Origin: Penelope pileata
Taxonomy: Eukaryota > Chordata > Aves > Galliformes > Cracidae
Length of the DNA stretch: 64,000 nt
Direction: 5' to 3'
Assembly (NCBI GenBank): GCA_013396635.1
Contig: WBMW01005300.1
Span: 132,718 to 196,717, forward strand
Part shown: positions 37,801 to 48,970 of the stretch, in pieces
Position numbering within the stretch: position 1 is the stretch's first letter
Layout: each line of letters opens with the position of its first letter
The notes under the pieces: model-generated
Seen by the model: the letters and a program-made list of their open reading frames with translations, nothing else
Told to the model about the DNA's origin: nothing
Databases searched by the model: none
Made by a program: the position numbers and the translations under genes

Positions 37801-40539
37801 CTGGTGTCACTCATACAATCTCCCATCCCAAGGTGGAGCCTGTTGAGCTGGTTTCTGCATGGTGCAACACCTTTCACAGGCAGGATATAGGCTTGTCTCT
37901 GCCACCCAGAGAAAATAACTCTATCTGTTCAGGATGCATATAAATTGGACTGGCTTCTCCATTAACCAGCTATCTCCCCACTAGAACACGGGGGAGTTTC
38001 CTTCTTGAGAGGTTACAAATTTGAAAAGGAGACAGCAATTGACGGTCAATAGTAAATTGTCTCACATTTCAAATTCACTGTTTTGGCTTTTTTTTTCACC
38101 CAACTTCTTGCAAGGGCTGGTAACTGCCCAACTCCCAGCCCTGGCAGCTGCCTGTGCCTCAGAAAACCCATATATTCGTAAGAAAGATGCTCAGAACAGT
38201 AGGTCTGAAGTGCTGATGAGAGCCAACCTTCAGCTTTAGATGATTACAGGTGTGTTGTGCTTCTTTCACTATTGCTAGCTTTCTAGAATAAAGCAGCTGC
38301 AGCTGGATCCCTTCACTGTATTCTGCCTTTCTGCTTGGCCTTCTGTGTGAATTTACCCAGGCTTTAGGACAGGAACTGAACATTTGCAAAGGGCAAGCTA
38401 TGAGCAGGTTTCTAATAAAACAGCACTGTGCTTACACAATGTCGCTCGCTACTGGTTGTGCTTGTGTGTGGCAACTCTGAATGTGAAGTCTCTTTGCTTT
38501 CTCCTTTATATTGAAGACCTGTTTTGATTTGCTGTCTCTATCTTCAGTAACCTTGTAAAACTGATGTTGTACAAATCCTTGGAGCTTGGCTCTGACATAC
38601 ATCTCTGACCACAAAGGCAGCTGGCCCTGCATGTTCCTGTCCCCAGCCGGGAGGGGCTGGACGCACAGGCCATGTGCAGTGACTCCGCTCTCCCCAGAGC
38701 CTCAGGACGTTATCCAGCCTGCACCTGCAGAAGCACCGGGGGATGCTCCCCAGGCCACACGTCGGCCCCAAGAAGGCCACAGCAGGGCTCCCCATGGCCC
38801 TGCCCAGAGAGCAGCAGCTCTGCTCCTCCACCTCCTCAGCACCTTCCTGTGCGGCACGGTGCTAAGAAGCATTACTGGGTTGAAAACTGAGAACACCAGA
38901 CATGGGCCATCAGGAAAATTGAACACATTTGTAAGACACTAAGCATATGGTGATGTGGTCTGTATTAGTCTTCATTTCACCTTCAGGGAATGATGCTCCA
39001 TTTCTGCCTGAGACCAGCAGCATTGCACAGGGCAGCTCACACCTATGCAGCAGCAATACAGGTTCAGCTACAATGTGCCGATCTGCAGCTCTGTAGAAGA
39101 GATTCATTATTTTTGCTGTCAGTCCAATCCTTCCCTCTTCAATGTCACTGTGTTGCATTCCTGAGGGATGTTTTGTCATTTTTTTTCCAGGCATGCTGGA
39201 AGCATGTATGTGCTTCTAGCAAATGCTGAAAGCTAAACTCAGCAGCTTATGAATTAGCAGTGGCAGGTTACACTACAATAAACTGCTTAAGTTTTTGTTG
39301 CCATATAATGTGTGACCATTTGTAACAGTTTTAAAGCCCAGCTATATACTTGTCTATTAAATACCATTCTGCCTGCCAAATCTTTTCGTTCTGCTGTATT
39401 GTGTGAGTGCATTATGTGTGAGTTTTATCCAGTGTGAGTGACTCTTATTTTTTTTAAAGACTGATAAAAAGTGGACAGTAAATTAAGTCCAAGGCGACCA
39501 AGGTCTTGATCCCGCTAGTTCCCAAGCATTGCCACTCCCCACTAACATCAGGCTGTGAGGTTACAGTGCCGGGAAGTCTCCCAGCTGGTGGCACTTCTGA
39601 GAACAGGGCCTGAAAGGGTCTTAAACTTTGCAGCAATTCATGGGAATTCTGTCTTATTGCATTGCAGGAATCATCTCTGCTATTTTGACTGTGTTACCTC
39701 AGCATATAAAGGGAGATAGCAGTCATTTCATTTAAAGTGTCTTAACATCTAGAGACTTCTTTTTTGGTAAAGAATTGGGAAAGAGGATTAAATTATCCAC
39801 CTATTTCTGGAATTATCTGCGTTCCCCACATTTTGTAATGTTTCTGATCATGCATGATTTTTCATTTTTGCCCGCACGCCCAGAAAGGCAGTCCTGGAAC
39901 AGCGCACCTACAGACTGCCATCCTCTCCTAACCCCGATCTCTGTACAGCAGATTAGAGCAGCGTAACAGCACTGCCAGCCTTCGTGCGACAGCTTAGTTC
40001 TCCTGCACTTATTCTAAAAATGGTTCATTTCCTACAGCTCCTAGGCTGGATTACGCTGGCTGTACACCTCCTATACAAGTCTTTAGGGATTCCCAAGCAC
40101 ACTGTCTATCAACGTACAACTTTCCATCCCTCAGGATTCTGCTTTTTTTAAGAATGAAATTTAATCATGCTACGGTTTAATATAATGATATAATATATAA
40201 TTAATACTGAACACTAATTATGCATACAAAAGTTTGAGTTTGTAGTTCAGATTGGCCATTTTCATCCAGTGTTTGCTCTATGTTACTTATTTTAAATAAT
40301 TTATTTATCTTAAAGCCTAACTATGGGGATTAATTCTCCATTTAGTAGCACTGTAGTCTGGCAGTCATTATGAGAATCTAATACGAGAAATTCAAGCCTA
40401 AAACCTTGTCCATTTTTTTCCCCTGCTGTATCAATGAGACAGCAGAGATTGCTGCTTCCAATGAATCCTTGCTTAGTCAAGCACGGACAGCTGTTGGTGA
40501 TACCACTCTTCCCCACTGAAGCACAGCCTAGCTCATATC

Positions 40540-41290
40540 AGCATCTGTGATCAGAGTACTTGCCTGTGTGTAATGATGTATGACATTAATAATTAATTGT
40601 CACCACAAATCTAAATAAGACGGCAATTCATGCAACATTTTCCATCACAATTTTGAAACCTTATCGTGAGTGATGTTGGCTTATTTTTTCTGTCCTTAAT
40701 TCCAGCGATAAAATAAATCTAAAATGCCTGCACGGCATGATTTAAATACTTCAAACAGCCAACAAATTGTCTACTACAGAATTTAAAACATGGAGGAATA
40801 ACTTATCTCCCATGAAAAGGAAGCAGACAATAGAAATATCAGAAAGTTTCTGATTTTAATCCTTCATTTTTTCTTGATACTTTTGATAAAAGTTTTCTTG
40901 TTTTATATTTTGTCCCTGATGCTATTCCTTTTGTCGTTGATGTGAATGCAAACAGCCTTTCATGTTCACTCGATGGGCAGGTTCGTTGCTGGCAATAAGC
41001 TGCCCCTCACAACGGTCTCTAGAGGTCTGTGCAGATGACTGTCGTGATGATAATGACTGCAGCTCCTGATTATCATTATTATACAAAGTATTCCGTGATC
41101 ATGTTATTTACAAGAACGTCTTATTATTGTATGCTCACTGAAAATTATTTCAATCAAGCTAATTAATTTTAGTTTGTAAAGGGGAAAAGTGTTAATCTCC
41201 CATGCTCTTCTTATCTTGATTTTGAAATGAGTGGGGAAAATATTTATTTCATCTGATATAAATGACACAAAAGAATTCATTTATTGGCTT
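40540..41290. promoter_or_regulatory. Candidate conserved non-coding block
   Basis: AT-rich, non-repetitive sequence with repeated homeodomain-type cores: ACATTAATAATTAATTGTCA at about 40582-40601, CCTGATTATCATTATTATAC near 41066, and CAATCAAGCTAATTAATTTT near 41152. It resembles developmental enhancer DNA in texture. No conservation data are available. Confidence 0.22.
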
Positions 41291-42459
41291 TCATCCAAGG
41301 ACGGCAACTTAAACTCCTGTGTTCTGTATCTTATTTTAATATCCAGCCTGCTTCAAATTCAGTTCCTGAGATGCCTATATCTCTGTGAAAGGACACTGTA
41401 ATTGAGTATTTATTGCTTCACTCTCATTAACACCCCTCTAAAGTTGTGGCATGGCTATTGATTTCATTTTATTGGTTTATTTTTGTTTTTCAGTTTGGCA
41501 GAGAGCTCCTCCCTCAGCAGTTACGCATGTTTCAGTAAGATATTGTTTGGACAAGTTCTGGATCTTCTTCAGAGGCATTGAAATGATCAGCCCAACATAT
41601 GCAAAGAGAGATCTGGGAGAAAAAATGGGCAATGAAAAACAGCAAAAGAAGTTCAAGAAGAGTAAATCAGTCTTCAGGTTCAAGTGTGTTCATCTTCCCT
41701 TACTAATACTAAGCATCATCCAGCATTAGCTGTTCCACAGGACTGATGTAGGTTTGCCCCAGAGAATGAGCACAGGCAGACACATTAGCAGAACAAACTG
41801 ATCTATGCAGCATGTTCCTGGATGTGTTAATGAAACAGCTTTAGGGTAAAACTCAGAGGAGACTAACAAGTATGTGAAGAAATATTTTAGTAGTCCTATT
41901 ACATACTTAAGGGTTAGGCAGTCTAAGTAGTGAGAACATTAAGTAACAGTAACTTCAGCTATAATGAACAAAAAGAAATGAAACTATGCTTTGATCATAG
42001 CAGCAAAGCCATCCATGAGTATGATGTGATGTCAAGATCAAGTGTTCAAATTAAGATGAGTGGGAAAGATATGAACATTGTCTTAAAAAAAAAAAAAGTG
42101 GGCATAAAAATGTTAAATAAGATAAAGCCACTCATTTTCTATACTTTTAACTCACTATGAATCACTGAAGAATTTGTCAGCATGTGGAGTTGTGTCAGCA
42201 AAGGTAATCACCAAGGGAAAGAATCTGATTATTTTATGTCATTCACAAGCTATACATTTGTTGGCAGCAAGATTGTTTTGACAGTACAGAAATACACAAT
42301 AAAATGATGAAAACACCAGAAGCCAAAAAGTGAGGCTGCTATGCTTAATAACAGGTGACATCTAATTGTGTCCAAATGCTAAATAATGATTCCATTTAAA
42401 AAACTGTGCTAAAAGAACAGAAAGTGACTGAAAGAAGCTCTCTAGGAAGAGACGTTGCA

Positions 42460-42635
42460 GTCACAGGCTGAATTTCTTATTGTTTTGAAATCACGGCATT
42501 AATAGCAATTAATTAAGCCGTTTAGAATTCCATAAATATGTTTGGCATCTTGCAGTTTGTCATTGCCATATATATGCTTATTTCATCAGCATTACATTTT
42601 AATATTTAATAAATATTTTATATTTCATAACGTTA
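42460..42635. promoter_or_regulatory. Candidate conserved non-coding block
   Basis: Contains GGCATTAATAGCAATTAATT, then AGAATTCCATAAATATG, GCCATATATATGC and TTTAATATTTAATAAATATT. TAATTA and MEF2-like AT cores are dense. Enhancer character is inference from motif density. Confidence 0.22.
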
Positions 42636-45180
42636 CAGGAGAAGCTCCCTGCATTTAATTCAATGTAGAGATTTGGGGTCCAATTACACTGTGGGAAGGC
42701 ACAGGTTACAAAGCCTCCCTTCAGATGAACCTGGTTAACATCTTTAACACTGAAATGGGATTTCCAACTTCCAAAGGCCAAATGGAGTGTTTATTTGCCT
42801 TAGGAAGGTGAGGGTGAAACTTCAGGAATATATTATTTTTCTGAAGCTTTCTTTCAAATGCCACCACTGAGCCTCCTTTAAGACAGCATTCTCCTGAAGT
42901 GTTTCCACAGGAGAAAAGTGGCCACAAAGGAAACAAGCAGACTTCCTTGGGCAAACTCATCCTGTGCCATACCAACACTCCTGCAAAACAACTACCACCT
43001 GCAGATCAGTAGCCAAAGTACGGTTTGCTTTCCCGTCAAAACAAGCTTGCCCCCAACAGATTTACACAGGAGGGGTGAGAAAGAAGGCAGCCTTCTCTGT
43101 TAGTACTGCTGCCCATGTTGTGTATTACAATTTACAGTGGTTAAGGGAGCACCTAGACATCAGATAATAGATAAGCTGGCATTTTTCCACCATTTTCCCC
43201 CTGTTCTAGGGGGATTGCTGATACTGCATGGTATCTAAAACTGCCTGGCATGAAATGTGGTGGTATATGAGAAATAGTAAAGGGAGTATAGACACTGTGT
43301 CTGACTTCCCTCTCTTCACAACAATGTAAATCTAGACAAACACCACTGAAATTCAGCAACACATCACTATAAAGCAGGTGTGAGAGAACTGTCAGGCTCT
43401 CTGATGCGATCTGCAGAAACAAACTGCCTGCCACAACTGCCTGATGCAGCCACTGTGACGATTTCTCTGTGCTGGCTGTGCAGAGAAGAGGAGCCTGCAG
43501 CGCGCGGTAGGAAGGCAAATCACACCGCTCACCGATCTCCCACACTCACAGCTCTGACTGACGTGCAGTAGCACACTGCAGTCACACAGCTGAGTAGCTG
43601 CTGTCCCCAGCCAGCCTCACCGATTCTTTCACTTCTGATATGAATTCTGCATACTTAAAATTCTCTCAAACGTGCTTGCTTTGAGAGCATTTTCATCTGG
43701 ATTATAATTTTAAAGACAAATTCCATGGAGCTGTGTGGGTAGAAAAAAGAACGGTAAACAATCCCAATTTTCCCACCACCTTCACTTGGACTGTTCTTGT
43801 AACAGCTGGTTCTAATTTGAATGCAGATGTGATTCCCTGACCAGTAAAGGGAAAAGACTGTCATCAGTTTAAATATTTTTTCTTAGTTGTTGAACTGTGC
43901 ATTTTGAGACATCATAACCTATGTTAACTTCAAGAAGGTATGAAAGGAAATCCATCATGATCCTGTCTGTTATATAAAAATGGTTTCTACTGAACACCAA
44001 AGACACCTCTCCTCAAACAGAAAAATGGCCATACCAAACGTAGCAGTTTCTCCAGTTTTGTCCACATTGGTTGGAAAAAGGTCATTTGTGAATGAAGCTT
44101 TTCTCTCACTCTCCCTTTTATTGAAAGGGACTCACCACTTTCATCTGAAACATCCCTCCAGTTGCCTCCTGTTATGATGAAATAAGATCGAGTGAGTAAG
44201 ACTTTCTAAAAATGTGAAGAGCCTAAAACACAAGATTTAAAATGAAATTTTAATTAAAATGAAATGAAATGAAGCAAATTGGCATGAGGATGGCCTTGCA
44301 ATAGCAAAACCTGATACGGGAGAAGTGCATGGAAGTGCAGTAAGTGAGGAGTTGTCATAGCCAAGGCAGTGAGACAGATGTTAAGAAAATAAAAGATGCT
44401 AATCCTCCTGGAGAAGGAAAACCTACACAGTCTTTAAAGAATGGTATGCTTCTGAGGCCAGTGCATACCTAAACACTCACTAACATGGCACTGCTGCAGT
44501 AGCTTGGCCTGCAGAAGCATGTTATATAAAGTCTTCAGAGAACCAGAGCCCCGAACACCCAAAAAAAGGAGGGCACCGGGGGATGGCTGTACTCACAGGC
44601 TGATGGTGACCCAACCTGGTCAACACTGCTTGAGAACTGGCTGCTGTCCATCTAGAATTGAATGCAGAGAGCAAGCACAGACTTGCACAAACCCAAGCAG
44701 GATTACACATTTCACATGTTCATCCACATTTAGATGGGTGGATGTAATTACCAATAGAGAAAACACAGAGCACACAAACTAACATGATTAGAAAATGCGC
44801 TGTAGAGAGCTAATAACAAAGAGGCCACTGCAGTGCTGAGGATGTCGCTCCAGCAGTATTTCATTTCTCCTGTGTTAATTACATTACTCATTCTGATCGT
44901 AGCCGCTCTGCAAACACACCCGGAGAACAGGAACGCGACAGGGCTTCTGCAGATATTTCAGCCACTGTCGGTGAAGCCAGTTTTTTGGATGACTAAGCAA
45001 GGGAAAATTTCAGATAGGCATCAGTATGGTGGTAAATCCACTTTATGATGTTTTAATCAGAGTAGGATTAGAGGAAATTACATATGGAAAGTGAAGGACA
45101 AATGCATTTCCTTTAAAGATGTGCATTCTTGTAGGGTTAGGAAGGGTATTTTTGACTTGTTTTTGTGCTAAGACATTCCA

Positions 45181-45330
45181 ATATTCTCACCACAAGTTTC
45201 TGCCTGTCAAAAGTGCAAACATTTGGCTTGAACTGTAGCATTTAATTGCAAAGATAAACATTGTTTAATTGCACTTTTAGTGCCATTAAAATGGTAATTA
45301 AATGGTAACATCATAATACAAAAATACTAA
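45181..45330. promoter_or_regulatory. Candidate enhancer with paired homeodomain motifs
   Basis: TTTAATTGCA occurs at 45241-45250 and again at 45264-45273, 23 bases apart (about two helical turns). Immediately after is a near-perfect tandem of ATTAAAATGGTA (45285-45296) and ATTAAATGGTA (45297-45307). An ACATTGTTTAATTG segment adds a SOX-like core. Ordered repeats of homeodomain cores in a gene-free AT block are typical of conserved developmental enhancers. Confidence 0.3.
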
Positions 45331-47672
45331 TACATGTATGTCTTTTACTTTACAGTCACATTTCAAAGTTCAGTAGAAGATATGATATAAAACAGCTGTA
45401 CAATCATCCGTAGTACCGGGGCCTGTATCTGGATGTTTACTGTACAAATATACTGTTTTGTCTCTGCCAATGTTATTTTTTTCTAATAGTTCATTCAGAA
45501 AAAGGAAAATTCATGCTGTGTAATAGAGAATCATAAGACTTTGTGCTTCTTCCCGGTTAAGCTGAGAAAAAGGAAGAAAAGTTGAGGGTCCACGGTATTG
45601 GTGAATTGTGTTTTCCTTTTGTCAGACTAAAATCTAAAAGCATTTTTCAGTGCACACTGTGTTTGGTGAATATCATTGACTTGTCCCTCTTGCATATCTC
45701 ATAAGTAGCACTGGATAAAACCTTTGGTCAACACAGAAAACATTTCACCCATCAGCTGCTGATCATTGTACAAAACCACACACAAGAGCATTTTCCGCTA
45801 TTGGTCAACAATAATTCCTGGCATTTACAAGACATTTTTAATCCAAGAACTTTGCATTGTTCTGCAATGTTGTCAGAGAACCCTTCTGAATTAGGTGACA
45901 TAACATCTGATTTACAAATGAGCAAAGTAAAACACAGAAGGAGCAAAACAGTTGTTCAAGGTCAGACAGCAAATTTCTGGCAGAGTCCAGAAAAACATCT
46001 AACCCTCTAGCCTTTTACATTTGTGGAAAATAGGTGCAGATGCTGATACCAAAGCAGCCCATTAGGTTTGTATCTGCTGCTCACATACTCTGCACAGATG
46101 CTAAGCATGCCAGCAGTGGCAACGGAAGACACTAAAGAATCAAGTTTCTGAGCAACTGCATTACAGACTAAAAATGACTGGGAATAAAAGGGAGATTCCG
46201 CTCTGAAGAAGGATATAATGGGCCACACATGAACTGCACACACAGATCGGGCCTCAAATGTAACACCAAAAATTCTCTGTGCAGATGTCTTTGAGGACAG
46301 AATCAGTTTCAAAATGTGTGGACCTGTGAAGAACAGAGTGTAAGAAGGGAAATGTCAGGGCTTGCATTTACGGTCCAGTTCAGAACAGAAATTGAATGTG
46401 CCACGGGATGAAGCACAGCTTCTTTAGACTTCCGGAGAAAAATAATGCACATAGTGAAAATGCTATAAAGACTTTTGGCTATTTTATGACCCTTGCTTTT
46501 ATTATGCATAAGTGAAGAACAGTAGTGGTTTACAGGAATTCTGTTTCTGAGGTTTGCAGAAGGTTGAAAACCCTCTTCTTCACACAAATTAGATCACAAA
46601 TTATATCTAAACTCTCATATGTTTAATAATATACACAGTTAAAAAGAAGATCCTCTTCTGTAAACTGTGTGTCGCGTTTTAGCACTTCAGTACCTTAAGG
46701 TTTCAAGTCTGTGCTTTCAGACCTGTTCCACAGTTCTGGTTTCTAAACCTCATGTCATCCTTCTTCTTGACAATTTCAAATTTAAACTTACTTATATAGC
46801 AAAAAGATATTTATGGTTTAACATTTTAATAATGCTGTAGTCAAATTTTATTAGTGCTTCTCTGTTACATTTTATATGAGATAGGAGAGCAATGCAGAAC
46901 GTATCGTCGTGGGTTTTTAGGCTTACCAGCTTAATGTATTATGATATAACAAAATGTATTATATAAAAGTCCCTTTCTCAGAAAGGCAAATGAGAGCACC
47001 ATAGATACACCAACATAAAGCAGCAATCAAACCAGCAATAACATTCTGTAATTGGAAAAACATTTTTTTTATAAAAACATAATTTCTAAAGGCAGGTATT
47101 TACGAGTTCGGAATAAAGAACTTTCGGATTGCTCCTCATGGCATATGATGCAGCTGGCAAGAAGAGAAAATACAAACAAAACAAAACCTACTTCCCCACA
47201 AGATCTAATTTGACCCCCGAACCTGCAGCAGGCAGCATGGCCATCTGGAGAGTGTATGAGACAGGATGTAAGAAATCAGTGGCTCCTGTCAGTATCAGTG
47301 ACTGGAAGGAATCCTTTGTACACTTTCTTAGAATGGTGCTGGGTTTTCAGAAACCTTAGAAAGCACTCTTGATTTCTGTGCTCTCTTAGCTGCCAGCAGG
47401 CACGAACATAACTTCCAAAGAGAACTGGACAAGCATTACTTTGTTTGGAAACAAATTAACACAAACCACAGAGGAGTCCTCATTTTGCTTTCATTACAAA
47501 TTATAATGAACGTAATTAAGCCCAAATTTCTCCCCACACATAAATTATGCTGAATGTTCTTTCCAGAAGCCCTGGTACCGCTACCTCCAAGCACTGGCTG
47601 AAGTTTGAGGTGCGTGGCCGCCTGCCGCAGCGGCCATCCCCTCACCCTGCTGGAAGGCCACTTGTGCTGGGA

Positions 47673-47995
47673 AAATCACAGAATCACAGCGGCTGGAAGG
47701 GACCTCCAGAGATCATCGAGTCCAACCCCCTGCCAAAGCAGTTCTCTACAGCAGGTTGCACAGGTGGGCGTCCAGACGGGCCTTGAACATCTCCAGAGGA
47801 GACTCCACAGTCTCCCTGGGCAGCCTATTCCAGTGCTCCATCACCCGCACCACGGAGAAATTCTTCCACATGTTGGTGCGGAACTTCCTATGCTCCAGTT
47901 TGTGGCCATTGCCCCTTGTCCTGTCCCCACAGACCACTGAAGTGTCTAGCATCGTCCCTTTGCCTCTTGCACTTCAGATACTTGTAGACGCCCTC
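47673..47995 (-). mobile_element. CR1 LINE 3' fragment, minus strand
   Basis: Plus-strand reading begins AATCACAGAATCACAG (two octamer units of the CR1 tail in reverse), then GGAAGGGACCTCCAGAGATC, CAAGCAGTT-type and CAGCCTATTCCAGTGCTCCA text of CR1. On the minus strand an open frame from 47952 to 47746 carries the ORF2 C-terminal end, including EHWNRLPRETVESP and a terminal HLCNLL, so the last ~65 codons of the reverse-transcriptase polyprotein are still readable. It is closely similar to the copy at 59.6 kb and ends only about 25 bp from the CpG island. Confidence 0.95.
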
Positions 47996-48019
47996 AGGGC
48001 AGGCTGCAGGACAGTGCTT

Positions 48020-48970
48020 TGTGCCCGCTGAAGGTTTGCTGCACGGGGTGGATGGCGGGAGGGTGCTGGAGCCCTGCGCCGTGCTGTGTGGCACTGCGCG
48101 CACCGCCAGACCCACGCCGAGTGGGCAGGGACCTGAGGGCCGCACCGGGGCTGGTGGGAGCGGGACAGGAGCGTGCCCGGCGCCCAGAAGCACCACAGGG
48201 AACAGCTGTCACAGGCACCACGCCCTGCTCCTGTGGAAATCAGAACAGCAGTAGCACATTTATTTCAAAGTATGAAAAAGCTATGAAGAGAACTCCACGA
48301 GCTGGCCCTGATGACCGGCCCCGGGCTCATGCCGGGCTGCTGGTGCCCGCTGGCGCCCGTTATCGCCGCTATCGCCGCAGGGCCACCTCCCCCGGGCCGG
48401 AAGCACAGCTACGGCTGCCAACGCCGCAGGGCCAGGGCCACGGCAGCACACCCGCCCCGCGTCCCCCGGCAGCGCGGAGCCGCCCCGGCTCNNNNNNNNN
48501 NNNNNNNNNNNNNNNNNNNNNNNNNNNNNNNNNNNNNNNNNNNNNNNNNNNNNNNNNNNNNNNNNNNNNNNNNNNNNNNNNNNNNNNNNNNNNNNNNNNN
48601 NNNNNNNNNNNNNNNNNNNNNNNNNNNNNNNNNNNNNNNNNNNNNNNNNNNNNNNNNNNNNNNNNNNNNNNNNNNNNNNNNNNNNNNNNNNNNNNNNNNN
48701 NNNNNNNNNNNNNNNNNNNNNNNNNNNNNNNNNNNNNNNNNNNNNNNNNNNNNNNNNNNNNNNNNNNNNNNNNNNNNNNNNNNNNNNNNNNNNAGGGGCG
48801 GAGGCGGGCGGGTGCAGGGAGCGCGTAGAGGTCGTCCGTGCCGTGCTCTTCCTCTCGTTTCGTGCCCCCGCCTCTGGCAGCAGCGCGTGTGCTCACCCTG
48901 GGCTGGTGCGGTTGTTTTGAAGGGTGTTGAGAACTGTTGAGAAAGCGCCGGTGCGTTAAGGACTGTAGGA
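48020..48970. promoter_or_regulatory. CpG island, probable promoter and first exon region
   Basis: The only CpG-dense, GC-rich block in the window, in sharp contrast to its CpG-poor surroundings. It contains GC boxes just right of the gap: GGGGCGG at 48795-48801 and GGGCGGG at 48806-48812. On the left it has a TATCGCCGC tandem (around 48361-48378) and many CGCC/GGCCGC words. In vertebrates such islands mark promoters, often of widely expressed or developmental genes. The gene cannot be named: no coding frame I recognise appears on either side, and the centre is missing. Composition to the right suggests a plus-strand transcript whose first intron begins near 48.9-49.0 kb; a divergent transcript to the left is also possible. 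Confidence 0.72.
48492..48793. other. Assembly gap, 302 N
   Basis: A run of 302 undetermined bases in the middle of the CpG island. Very GC-rich DNA is hard to sequence, so the missing bases are probably GC-rich and may contain the transcription start and first exon. Open frames crossing it are artefacts. Confidence 0.99.

Larger units (their letters stand above)
37801..47672. other. Long non-coding stretch with candidate regulatory blocks
   Basis: About 9.9 kb without a supported exon. Bases about 38620-38870 are GC-rich with several CpGs and overlapping frames on both strands that encode nothing familiar. An A13 run lies at 42085-42097. From about 42 to 47.5 kb the plus strand looks A-rich relative to T. 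Several TAATTA-rich blocks are listed separately. Confidence 0.6.

Noticed and set aside
38620..38870. Second CpG island or exon
   Set aside because: GC-rich with some CpGs, but only about 250 bases, with no GC boxes and no recognisable coding frame.
48019..48940. Open frames of 175-269 codons at the CpG island
   Set aside because: They run through 302 undetermined bases and are open only because N codons are not stops. The known parts resemble no protein.
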